A stretch of DNA of 50,974 bases from an uncultured Clostridia bacterium (lineage in GTDB: Bacteria > Bacillota > Clostridia > Christensenellales > Borkfalkiaceae), in the NCBI GenBank assembly GCA_944368065.1, contig CALVWV010000024.1, positions 1-50,974 of the forward strand, written 5' to 3'. Below the pieces are notes generated by a model. The model saw only the letters and a program-made list of their open reading frames with translations. It did not search any database and was not told the DNA's origin. Positions 43,635-50,974 of the stretch are shown in pieces (position 1 is the first letter of the stretch; every line of letters begins with the position of its first letter). A program made the position numbers and the translations under genes.

Positions 43635-43981
43635 TCTTCTTTTACAGAAATTTAGTGGCAATTTATATATAGTAAAATACTTTCTTATATTAAAGCCATA
43701 AATCACGGCCGAAACTTCTCGCTGCGGCAAAAAACATTGCTTGTAGCGAAAGATTATAGCATACAGAACCGCAATTCTGAAGCCCGCAGCAGCCCGCTTC
43801 TTAAATGTCAGCTGCTGCCGTCTTAAATGACAGCTGAAATATCAGCTCAAAGCACCGCGGCTGCTTCCTTCATAAGCGCAGAAAATAATTAAAGCAAACC
43901 GTGGACTGAATACTTTTTAACCTGCAAACAACCCGTTGCGAAACCATTCAGCTCAGGCAGATAACTTTAAAGCAGCAAACA
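43635..43981. other. argC-argJ intergenic region with repeats; no gene seen
   Basis: Contains direct repeats TCTTAAATGTCAGCTG (43799-43814) and TCTTAAATGACAGCTG (43821-43836), 22 bases apart, and the dyad AGCTGA-AATA-TCAGCT (43832-43847). These lie upstream of the argJ promoters and might be regulator sites or part of a folded RNA from argC read-through. No coding frame is convincing. Confidence 0.45.
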
Positions 43982-44914
43982 TTAAAGCAGCGAACACGTT
44001 TCGTCCAGTCCGAGCATTATGTTCATATTCTGCACCGCCGCGCCAGACGCTCCCTTGCCGAGATTATCGAACACGCTGCACATTAAAATCATATCATCGT
44101 TGCCGCTGACATAAATTTTAAGCATGTTCGTCCCGGAAAGCTCATTTGCGGGCAAATAAGCAGGAATCTGCTCTTTTTGGGCAACTTTTATAAAATTCTG
44201 CGACGCATAGTACTCTGCAAAAAAGCTTCTTATATCCTCAACGCCGTACTTTCGGAGCAACAGGTTTTTATAGAGCGGAACAGTTACGCACATGCCGCAA
44301 TAAAAATCGCAGATTATCGGATTAAAAATCGGCGGATGCGAAAGTCTGCACTCGTGAACCATCTCAGGCAGATGCTTATGCGTAAGAGTAAGGCCGTACT
44401 GCCTCGGCGAAGAGAGCGATTTATCCCTCCCCTCAGCCTGATATTCGGCGATTGTTTTTTTGCCGCCGCCCGAATAACCCGTGACCGAATGCGCTACCAG
44501 CGGATAATCTGCGCCGAGAATGCCCGATTTTACGAGCGGCGCAACAAGAGTTATAAAACCTGTTGCGTGGCATCCGGGGTTCGCCACCCTCTTCGCCGAA
44601 GCAATTTCGCTTCTGCGCAGAGCGGAAAGTTCGGGAAGACCGTAAACCCAGCCTTCTGCCGTGCGGTGTGCCGTGGACGCATCTATTATGCGCGCCTTGG
44701 GATTTTCCACCAGCGAAACAGCTTCCCTTGCCGCAGCATCAGGCAGACATAAAAAAGAAATGTCGGCAGAGTTAAGGCACTCCTTTCTTGCGCTTATATC
44801 CTTTCTTTTGTCCTCGGGCAAAACAATTATATTTATATCGCCGCGCTTTTCAAGCCTTTCATAAATCTGAAGTCCCGTAGTGCCTTCGCGGCCGTCGATA
44901 AATACGTTATACAT
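43982..44914 (-). CDS. argC: N-acetyl-gamma-glutamyl-phosphate reductase (type 2)
   Basis: The start is set at ATG 44914 (MYNVFIDGREGTTGLQIYER), giving 310 residues, the length of the shorter ArgC type. A longer frame to 45043 would run through the argG terminator hairpin. NADP-binding GREGTTGLQI, catalytic Cys in RVANPGCHATGF, and the VTGYSGGGKK loop are present. It reduces acetylglutamyl phosphate to the semialdehyde. The Shine-Dalgarno sequence is weak. Confidence 0.93.
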   Translation of the reverse strand: MYNVFIDGREGTTGLQIYERLEKRGDINIIVLPEDKRKDISARKECLNSADISFLCLPDAAAREAVSLVENPKARIIDASTAHRTAEGWVYGLPELSALRRSEIASAKRVANPGCHATGFITLVAPLVKSGILGADYPLVAHSVTGYSGGGKKTIAEYQAEGRDKSLSSPRQYGLTLTHKHLPEMVHECRLSHPPIFNPIICDFYCGMCVTVPLYKNLLLRKYGVEDIRSFFAEYYASQNFIKVAQKEQIPAYLPANELSGTNMLKIYVSGNDDMILMCSVFDNLGKGASGAAVQNMNIMLGLDETCSLL

Positions 44915-45000
44915 ATATTTTTTAAAACCGCTGAGCGGCAAATCGGTACAAAGCGGCGCAACGCCGCATTGTACAAATTCTGTTCCTTTGCAAATTATTA

Positions 45001-45035
45001 TTTTCGGCGGAAAAACAAAGCTTTTCCGCCGAAAA
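45001..45035 (-). terminator. Inverted repeat after argG
   Basis: TTTTCGGCGGAAAA and TTTTCCGCCGAAAA (14-bp perfect arms, 7-base loop), 27 bases beyond the argG stop. The following minus-strand bases are AT-rich rather than a clean T-tract, so read-through into argC is likely. Confidence 0.65.
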
Positions 45036-45061
45036 CTGCTCATTTGCTTTCCGTGCGAAAA

Positions 45062-46282
45062 TTATTTGAGTTTCTTTTCGTCAAGCAAAGCCTTTATCTT
45101 TATAGGCAGACCGAACAGATTTATGAAGCCTGCGGAATCGGTCTGGTCATAGCAATGGTCTTCGCCGAACGTTGCTATGTCTTCGCTGTACAGCGAGTTG
45201 GGAGAAGTTATGCCGGCGTTCATCACGTTGCCCTTGTAAATGCGGAGCTTGACGTCGCCCGTAACATTTTCCTGCGTCTTATCGACGAATGCGTCCAGAG
45301 CCTCCCTCAAAGGAGTGAACCACTGTCCGTCGTAAACCATTTCGCCGTACTTTACTGCAATAAGCTGCTTATAATGCGCGGTTGCCTTGTCAAGGCAGAT
45401 AGATTCAAGAAGTTCGTGCGCGGTATAAAGTATCGTGCCGCCGGGAGTTTCATATACGCCGCGGCTCTTCATTCCTACGAGGCGGTTTTCAACCATATCG
45501 CAGAGTCCTACGCCGTTTTCACCGCCGACTTTATTGAGCTTGGCGATAAGCGAAACGCTGTCCATCTTTTCGCCGTCAATCGCGGTAGGAATGCCTTTTT
45601 CAAAATGAATGGTTATATACGTGCTCTTATCGGGCGCTTTCCAGGGGGATACGCCGAGTTCGAGTATTTTATCATACTGGGGCTCGTTGGCAGGGTCCTC
45701 AAGGTCGAGACCTTCGTGCGACAAGTGCCAGAGGTTCTTGTCCTTGGAATAGTTTGTTTCCCTGTTTATTTTAAGAGGAATATTGTGCGCTTCGGCGTAG
45801 TCTATTTCCTCATCGCGGCTCTTTATGTTCCATATGCGCCAGGGCGCTATAATAGGTATTTCGGGCGCAAAAGCTTTGATTGAAAGCTCAAAACGAACCT
45901 GGTCGTTGCCTTTACCCGTGCAACCGTGGCAAATAGCGTCGGCGCCCTCCTTCTTTGCGATTTCCACTATCCTCTTTGCAATGACGGGGCGCGCGAAAGA
46001 CGTACCCAAAAGATACTTGTTTTCGTAAACGGCGCCGGCCTTCATCGTGGGATAGATATAATCCTCAATGAACTCCTTGCGGAGGTCTTCTATATAAAGT
46101 TTGGAAGCGCCCGTCTTAAGCGCCTTTTCCTCGAGTCCGTCAAGTTCGGATTCCTGGCCTACGTCCGCGGAAACGGCTATGACCTCGCAATTGTCGTAAT
46201 TTTCTTTGAGCCAGGGTATTATAATAGACGTATCAAGTCCGCCTGAATACGCGAGAACTACTTTTTTAATCTTTTTTTCCAT
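45062..46282 (-). CDS. argG: Argininosuccinate synthase
   Basis: 406 residues. ATP pyrophosphatase loop [12 protein letters not shown] at the N-terminus, [14 protein letters not shown] motif ([13 protein letters not shown]) and [15 protein letters not shown]. It joins citrulline and aspartate. argH, which normally follows, is not in this window. A promoter and possible operators lie upstream. Confidence 0.97.
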   Translation of the reverse strand: MEKKIKKVVLAYSGGLDTSIIIPWLKENYDNCEVIAVSADVGQESELDGLEEKALKTGASKLYIEDLRKEFIEDYIYPTMKAGAVYENKYLLGTSFARPVIAKRIVEIAKKEGADAICHGCTGKGNDQVRFELSIKAFAPEIPIIAPWRIWNIKSRDEEIDYAEAHNIPLKINRETNYSKDKNLWHLSHEGLDLEDPANEPQYDKILELGVSPWKAPDKSTYITIHFEKGIPTAIDGEKMDSVSLIAKLNKVGGENGVGLCDMVENRLVGMKSRGVYETPGGTILYTAHELLESICLDKATAHYKQLIAVKYGEMVYDGQWFTPLREALDAFVDKTQENVTGDVKLRIYKGNVMNAGITSPNSLYSEDIATFGEDHCYDQTDSAGFINLFGLPIKIKALLDEKKLK

Positions 46283-46336
46283 AATTTAAATCGTCCGAAA
46301 AATGTATTTGAAGCCTGTTTCCGCTTCATTTAGAAA

Positions 46337-46366
46337 ATTATACATTACGCCGCCCGATAAAGTCAA
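46337..46366 (-). promoter_or_regulatory. Sigma-A promoter of argG
   Basis: Minus strand TTGACT (46366-46361), 18 bases, TATAAT (46342-46337), leaving a leader of about 50 bases before argG. Confidence 0.8.
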
Positions 46367-46385
46367 GCGTTTATATGTCATATTT

Positions 46386-46460
46386 TGAATAATTCTAAAA
46401 TAATTTCGTATATTTATACATTATTTATGCAAAATAAGCGAATATTTGAATATTTATACA
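46386..46460. promoter_or_regulatory. Possible ArgR/AhrC operator array upstream of argG
   Basis: TGAATATTTATACA (46447-46460) matches the ARG-box form TGAATWWWWATTCA at 13 of 14 bases. TATTTATACA recurs exactly 40 bases away (46411-46420, in CGTATATTTATACA). TGAATAATTCTAAA (46386-46399) is a weaker half. Spacing by whole helical turns would suit a hexameric ArgR. Confidence 0.45.
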
Positions 46461-46666
46461 AAACATGAAAAATATTTGCAAAATGAGCCGAAACAGTGCA
46501 AAAATTTCGTCGCAAGCACAATGTAACAGATTTAAGCGATTAAATACTGACGCTTAACATAAACCTTAAATTAACGCCGCGCATTTAAGTCGCGTTTATA
46601 TTTATGCAGCCAACAAATACAATACTTACGGCAATCTTACGCAAAATCGACAATAAATATGCCGCC

Positions 46667-46762
46667 GGGCACAGACGGCGGAACACTGCCGGACACAGAC
46701 GGCGGCATGTCGCTGAGCACAGACGGCGGCATGTCGCTGAGCACAGACGGCGGAACACTGAA
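46667..46762. repeat. Four tandem 24-bp units
   Basis: Units at 46667, 46691, 46715 and 46739, all sharing ACAGACGGCGG. Units 2 and 3 are followed by CATGTCGCT, units 1 and 4 by AACACTG. The GC-rich block stands out in AT-rich intergenic DNA just after the stop of the YgjP-like gene. As 24 is a multiple of three, reading frames stay open through it. Confidence 0.85.
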
Positions 46763-46764
46763 AA

Positions 46765-47415
46765 TCAGTAAAGCTTAACGAGGAATGTATATTTTTTCAT
46801 CTCTTTTCTCAGCATTTTCCAGTCGGGAATGAAGCGCGCGACTTCAGCCCAGAACGCCGTTGAATGATCGTGATGAATTGTATGGCAAAGCTCATGCACG
46901 ATTACATATCTCTGAAGCGCCGCGGGCAGCATAAGCAGCTTGAAGTTAAAAATTACGTTGCACTTTCCGTCGCAACACCCCCACATGCTCCTATACGCGC
47001 GCCAACCGACGCTTGCAGATTTTAAGCCGCTCACATCCTCTATTCGGCGGAAAGTCTGCATAAACGGTTCTCCTAGGCTTTTTATGTACGCCTGTCTGAA
47101 CCCTGCTGCGCCTGTAACGTGAACCCCGTCTGCATCTATAAAATTGCGAGCGCTCTTAAAAACAGGAACGAGCCTGCCCCCGACGTATGCCGAAGTATAG
47201 TTTTTAACGCTGTCCGACGCAAGCGAATTTGCTTTATTGTAAGCCAGCGCCTTCTCTATCCACACGCGCTTTTCGAAAAGTATATTTTCAATGTCACGCA
47301 AAGCTGCATTTTCCGGGGCGCGCACTATTATTCTGTTTTCATCGGTAACCTTGATTGTAAACGTCCTGCGTTTGCTCCTTATCAAGGTATAATCGTATCT
47401 CGCCATCTGAAACAA
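46765..47415 (-). CDS. YgjP-like zinc metallohydrolase (M48-type HExxH)
   Basis: 216 residues. The zinc motif is VHELCHTIHHDHSTAFW (His, Glu, His and the third His), and the upstream YRSMWGCCDGKCNVIFNFKL matches the family's SRWGSC-like strand. Members are minigluzincin-type or UTP-pyrophosphatase-annotated proteins; the real substrate is uncertain. The frame opens with TTG at 47415 behind AAAGGCG; ATG at 47406 is an alternative start. Confidence 0.85.
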   Translation of the reverse strand: MFQMARYDYTLIRSKRRTFTIKVTDENRIIVRAPENAALRDIENILFEKRVWIEKALAYNKANSLASDSVKNYTSAYVGGRLVPVFKSARNFIDADGVHVTGAAGFRQAYIKSLGEPFMQTFRRIEDVSGLKSASVGWRAYRSMWGCCDGKCNVIFNFKLLMLPAALQRYVIVHELCHTIHHDHSTAFWAEVARFIPDWKMLRKEMKKYTFLVKLY

Positions 47416-47529
47416 TTCGCCTTTGCGAAAAATAAAGTTTAAATTTAAAATCTGAAGTCGGTTTCCTATTGATTTTAATGCAATCGGTCAATTAATCGGC
47501 AAACCCGACAAAAAAATCAACTAACAATA

Positions 47530-48258
47530 TCAGCCGATACGGAATTTCACCCTCACGCGCACGCGCGCCTCGCCGCCGACCCTGCCTTCCAGAAAGCTTG
47601 TATCTCCGTCGTCCTTTCTGTAAATTTCAAGCTTTTCTCCGCATTTGCACTGCTTTACATAGGTTATCTGCACATTTTCAATGCTTCTGTTTTCAAGTTC
47701 TTCCACGCTGAACGCGTCAAGGCATACATCTGCATACCTCGTATTGTTCATATGAAAATAATGGTCGTAATCGGAAACCGAAACAGTTTTTTCATATTTC
47801 TTTTCGCCGTCTTTTACGGGCAGCATGCGCCATGAATTGTATTCCAGCGCGCGACGGTCGTTATACTCCCTCGTATCGCCATTAAAAAATACGCTTGTGG
47901 GCAGAACGGAAAAAGTTTTAAGGTCAATCATGCACCAGCGCGTTGTCCCCGTGCACACCTTTTCATCGCCGCAGTACACTTCGAATTCCCTTAAAAATAT
48001 AGTATTCTGCGGCTTCATAGGCCAGGTATGCACCGTGAGCAATTCGTTGAGCTTGATAGGCCTGGAAATTTCAAGATACCAGTTTGCAAGAATGAACCCT
48101 ATCCCGCGCGGCGTTATATCGGCATAACCGAATCCGAGTTCGTCGGCGGAAAGACAGGCGGACTCTTCGAGAACAGACAAAAGCGCAGAAAGTTTGAGCT
48201 CGTCTTTGAAGTCAACGTCCGTGTATCGTATCGCGTAAGTTTTGATGTGCCTGTACAT
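47530..48258 (-). CDS. Acyl-ACP thioesterase (FatA/bacterial type)
   Basis: 242 residues forming a double hotdog: the first unit begins RYTDVDFKDELKLSALLSVL and includes ANWYLEISRPIKLNELLTVH. The second has the active-site HMNNTRYADVCLDAF (Asn, His region). It releases fatty acids from acyl carrier protein. Chain-length preference cannot be read. The start is behind AAGGAG. It stands alone, with no fatty acid genes nearby. Confidence 0.88.
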   Translation of the reverse strand: MYRHIKTYAIRYTDVDFKDELKLSALLSVLEESACLSADELGFGYADITPRGIGFILANWYLEISRPIKLNELLTVHTWPMKPQNTIFLREFEVYCGDEKVCTGTTRWCMIDLKTFSVLPTSVFFNGDTREYNDRRALEYNSWRMLPVKDGEKKYEKTVSVSDYDHYFHMNNTRYADVCLDAFSVEELENRSIENVQITYVKQCKCGEKLEIYRKDDGDTSFLEGRVGGEARVRVRVKFRIG

Positions 48259-48397
48259 AAAAATACTCCTTAAAAAAACCTAAATAATTATAGCACTTTC
48301 GGCGAAAAATGTCCAACGAATGCAAAAAGAACTTTTACGCTTAAATATGCGCCGAAATGGGCGGCAAACTGCTTAAAATCATTAATTTATGTTTGAC

Positions 48398-48452
48398 ATA
48401 GTACTATTAATAAAGCCAAACTATTGACATTTTTCGCACATTTTGATATAAT
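48398..48452 (+). promoter_or_regulatory. Promoter and candidate operator of the PadR-type gene
   Basis: TTGACA (48424-48429), 17 bases, TATAAT (48447-48452): a full consensus promoter. The dyad ATAGTACTAT (48398-48407) lies just upstream and resembles the AGTACT-type dyads bound by PadR regulators, so autoregulation is possible. Confidence 0.75.
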
Positions 48453-48478
48453 TTATTTAACTTACGGGGAGAAATACC

Positions 48479-50350
48479 ATGGACGATAAAAATACCGAAG
48501 AATTTGAAGCAGGCGGAAAAAGTTCCATAAGCGCCGACCTTATCAGGGGGCACATCAACACCATAATTCTGCGCTCCCTTTACGACAGGGACAAATACGG
48601 TTACGAGATAATAAACGAAATTAACGAAAAAAGTCACGGTCAGTATACGCTTAAACAGCCCACCCTTTACAGCGCTTTGAAGAGGCTGGAAACGCAGGGC
48701 TATATTCAGGCTTACTGGAAAACTGACGAAGTTTCTGCGGGCGGACGAAGAAAATATTTCCGTCTTACAGACAGCGGCAGGGAAATTACCGAGCACAATC
48801 AGGCTGAATGGGAATACTCGAGGACGGTTATAGATAACCTCATTTCAGACAGAAACTTTGATTTCAATCAGCCCGCTCCCACTCCCGTCGATTTCAAACT
48901 TTTAAAACAGGCGACAACGCGCGTACCCGTAATTCACGGCGAGGGCGAGGGCGAGGAAGAAAGCAAGGAAAACAATTCCGCACCCGCAGGAATGCCGATA
49001 GCAGAGATTCAGACATACGTCGCCCAGGAAGACAAGACTGTTTTTATCGACGACCCCGAAAAGAGCGAAAACAAACAGAAAAAGGAAGATAATTCCGAAG
49101 ATATAATTTACAGCGCGAGCACTGAAAAGCCCCTCACTTATTCCGAAGAGCTTTTTCAGAGCGGTACAACGCCCGCGTTGTCTGAAAGCGCACAGGATAC
49201 AAAGGCTGAAAAAAGCCAGCAGACTGCTGAAGAGATTAAAACGCAAGGCGATTCAGTCGAAACAACAAGATCAGCCGACAGCGAAAGCGCTGAAAGCAGT
49301 ACCGTACGCGAGATGCAGAGCGGTCAGCAGACAAATGCAGAGAGCGTTTTTGTCAGGGAAACTACCGCAGAACAAGCTTCCGGCAATTATCCCGGAAAGG
49401 AATATTCCGAAGACACGCATACAGAATCACGCATAAACGAAATTGAGCGCAGGACGGACGAATATACCTACCTGAATGAAGAGCCCGCAAGAAACGCCTC
49501 CACCGTGCGCAACAGCTACACTTCTCAGCTCGGGCGCTCTGCCGAGGAAGAGTCGCGCAGAAAGGTGCACGAAAATTACCTCAAACTTATTTCAGGCGAC
49601 GAGGACAAAAAGCGCGACAACGGCGAAACGCCGTATGCCGAAACGGTTGACACGGACAAACTTATTTACAACTCCCGCCCCGAGCAGGAACGCGACTATA
49701 AAAACCTTATAGATAAGCTTTTTGACAACACGCTTAAAAACACAGAGCCGGCGGTAATCACCCCCGCTCCCGCCCCCGAACCTCAGCAGGTTGCACAGCC
49801 TCAGCAACAGCCTGCCGCCGAACCTGTAAACGAACAGATACGGCAGAATGTAAGGTACAATTACTTTGACGCAAACAGCAAAGCGGCTTCCGACGGACTT
49901 AAAATAAGTACCTCTGACGAAGCGTTTGCCGCAGGGGCTGCGCGCCAGACGACTTACAACAAGGGCGCAACGCTCTTCAAATGCGCGCTTATAATCGGCG
50001 TGATAATGCTTCTGGAATTTACGCTTACGCTGCTTTTCAGGCAGGAACTGGCAGTTTCGGTAGCCTACCCCATCGTCATACTCGCTTTAGGGCTTGCGCT
50101 GGTGCTCGTATGCGGCATACTCTTCGGTGCGCGCTACGGCAACCACATGAGAAAACCTACAAGCCTGCGCTACATTACGACAGCATGCATTATTACCGTA
50201 CTTTTAATCTGCATTATTTTCATATTCTCTATAATACTGCAGGTAAACTGGTCTTCCGCTACCGATGTGATGGCTAAAGTTGTTATACCGTGCATAATAG
50301 CGCTCAACATACCCATATTCACGCTGAGCTTTTACCTTTTCACAAAGTAA
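48479..50350 (+). CDS. Membrane-tethered PadR-type transcriptional regulator
   Basis: 623 residues behind GGGGAG. Residues about 16-115 are a PadR winged helix: ILRSLYDRDKYGYEIINEIN, LKQPTLYSALKRLETQGYIQ, AGGRRKYFRLTDSGRE. Residues about 120-495 are a long, acidic, Ser/Glu/Gln-rich region without predicted fold. Residues about 499-621 hold four hydrophobic helices (for example CALIIGVIMLLEFTLTLLF and TACIITVLLICIIFIFSIIL). PadR proteins are normally soluble, about 110-200 residues long. This one should hold its DNA-binding domain at the membrane. The signal sensed is unknown. The same transcript may include the flavodoxin-like gene. Confidence 0.85.
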   Translation: MDDKNTEEFEAGGKSSISADLIRGHINTIILRSLYDRDKYGYEIINEINEKSHGQYTLKQPTLYSALKRLETQGYIQAYWKTDEVSAGGRRKYFRLTDSGREITEHNQAEWEYSRTVIDNLISDRNFDFNQPAPTPVDFKLLKQATTRVPVIHGEGEGEEESKENNSAPAGMPIAEIQTYVAQEDKTVFIDDPEKSENKQKKEDNSEDIIYSASTEKPLTYSEELFQSGTTPALSESAQDTKAEKSQQTAEEIKTQGDSVETTRSADSESAESSTVREMQSGQQTNAESVFVRETTAEQASGNYPGKEYSEDTHTESRINEIERRTDEYTYLNEEPARNASTVRNSYTSQLGRSAEEESRRKVHENYLKLISGDEDKKRDNGETPYAETVDTDKLIYNSRPEQERDYKNLIDKLFDNTLKNTEPAVITPAPAPEPQQVAQPQQQPAAEPVNEQIRQNVRYNYFDANSKAASDGLKISTSDEAFAAGAARQTTYNKGATLFKCALIIGVIMLLEFTLTLLFRQELAVSVAYPIVILALGLALVLVCGILFGARYGNHMRKPTSLRYITTACIITVLLICIIFIFSIILQVNWSSATDVMAKVVIPCIIALNIPIFTLSFYLFTK

Positions 50351-50370
50351 GATAAAAGGGGCTATCTTAA

Positions 50371-50838
50371 ATGAAATTGCTTGCAATAGTATGTTCAAAA
50401 CATCTCGGCAATACGATGCAGATTGCCGAAGCCATGGCAGAAGTTGCACCGCTTACAATAACCGATTTCGAAAACGCAAAAAATTATAAGCTTTCGGAAT
50501 ACGATGCCGTAGGTTTTGGCGGCGGCATTTACGCAGGCAGTCACGACAAAGAACTTATTAAGTTTATCAGCAAGCTTGAAAATGTTCCGCCTTACTCCTT
50601 TGTGTTTTCAACGAGCGCAACGGGAAATTATAAAAAGCAGAACGGCAGGCTTATAAAACTTCTTGAAGAAAAAGGAAGCACCGTTTTAGGCTCGTTCGGT
50701 TGCAGAGCGCTGTGTAAATTCTTTATTTTCGCGCTTGCAGGCGGGGTAAACAAAGGCAGACCAAACACCGACGACTTTGACGCGGCTCAGGCGTTTATCG
50801 GACAGGTAATGCAAAAATACGAAGAAATGAAAAAATAA
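50371..50838 (+). CDS. Flavodoxin-like protein
   Basis: 155 residues. The FMN phosphate loop is the N-terminal CSKHLGNTMQIAEAM. DAVGFGGGIYAGSHDKELIK and FVFSTSATGNY supply the isoalloxazine-side loops. Similar proteins serve as small electron carriers or quinone-type reductases in anaerobes. It begins 21 bases after the PadR-type gene behind AAGGGG, likely co-transcribed. Confidence 0.8.
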   Translation: MKLLAIVCSKHLGNTMQIAEAMAEVAPLTITDFENAKNYKLSEYDAVGFGGGIYAGSHDKELIKFISKLENVPPYSFVFSTSATGNYKKQNGRLIKLLEEKGSTVLGSFGCRALCKFFIFALAGGVNKGRPNTDDFDAAQAFIGQVMQKYEEMKK

Positions 50839-50974
50839 TTTCAGACAAAATTCAAAACCACCAGTTGAACTGGTGGTTTGCACATACCCTATAAGGGTTT
50901 ATTGCCGGCGCACCCGTTAACGGGTACTGAAATTTGGCAACGCATCACTTTTCACTGGCAGCCGCTATGTCGCG
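50839..50974. repeat. Cluster of palindromes at the window end, possible IS200/IS605-like edge
   Basis: AAACCACCAGTT-G-AACTGGTGGTTT (50855-50879), ACCCT-ATA-AGGGT (50887-50899 region) and ACCCGTTAACGGGT (50912-50925) follow each other within 75 bases. The first may also end flavodoxin transcription. Such hairpin-rich ends are seen in IS200/IS605 elements and REP-like repeats. On the minus strand a frame ends at RDIAAASEK-stop near 50945, perhaps the end of an element gene lying beyond the window. Unproven. Confidence 0.4.

Noticed and set aside
44915..45043. N-terminal extension of ArgC
   Set aside because: It would translate the terminator-like inverted repeat after argG and is not like ArgC; the start at 44914 fits the family length.
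46667..46762. CRISPR-like array
   Set aside because: The units are contiguous 24-mers with no unique spacers and no cas genes nearby.

Overview
This window comes from a low-to-moderate GC Gram-positive bacterium, most likely of class Clostridia (Bacillota). The evidence is clear sigma-A promoters (TTGACA / TATAAT, 17 bp spacing), strong GGAGG ribosome binding sites, a miaB-mutS-mutL-miaA-ynbB cluster, a NifS-type desulfurase paired with a rhodanese-less ThiI, and a type-2 ArgC in a full arginine/carbamoyl-phosphate cluster. A finer placement (a gut Christensenellales-like lineage) is only a guess.

Region 1 (1 to about 10,290) is the early and lysogeny half of a temperate prophage, visibly more AT-rich than the rest. 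A leftward early operon starts at a promoter near 7,760. It encodes a Cro-like protein, an Xis-like HTH protein, a YqaJ exonuclease with a RecT annealase, a DUF1064 protein, SSB, small Cys-rich proteins, an MT-A70 adenine methyltransferase, a DUF4373-type replication protein and, cut by the window edge, a cytosine-C5 methyltransferase interrupted by an intein at its catalytic cysteine. A rightward module holds the LexA/CI-like repressor, a lipoprotein-like gene and the tyrosine integrase. Four copies of a 16-bp dyad (consensus GTTGCRTTTACGCAAC) flank the cro-like gene. They sit on or beside the repressor and early promoters and form the lysogeny switch. The prophage right end lies near 10,289, at the edge of a host repeat present in two copies.

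Region 2 (10.3-31.3 kb) is core chromosome: an aldehyde dehydrogenase, an SPFH membrane protein, a YitT protein, the operon comEB-ppi-small membrane protein-purB, divergent groES-groEL, a carboxymuconolactone decarboxylase-family protein, then the leftward miaB-mutS-mutL-miaA-ynbB run and a divergent class A penicillin-binding protein.

Region 3 (31.7-46.4 kb) is a leftward arginine/pyrimidine supercluster: argG, argC, argJ, argB, argD, argF, carA and carB. It continues without a gap into a cysteine desulfurase and thiI (tRNA 4-thiouridine). The carB frame is fused to a complete diaminopimelate epimerase-like domain that has lost one of its two catalytic cysteines. This is the most unusual chromosomal observation.

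Region 4 (46.6-50.97 kb) has a 24-bp tandem repeat, a YgjP-like metallohydrolase, an acyl-ACP thioesterase, a PadR-type regulator with a long charged linker and four C-terminal membrane helices, a flavodoxin-like protein, and a cluster of palindromes at the window end that may be the edge of an IS200/IS605-like element.
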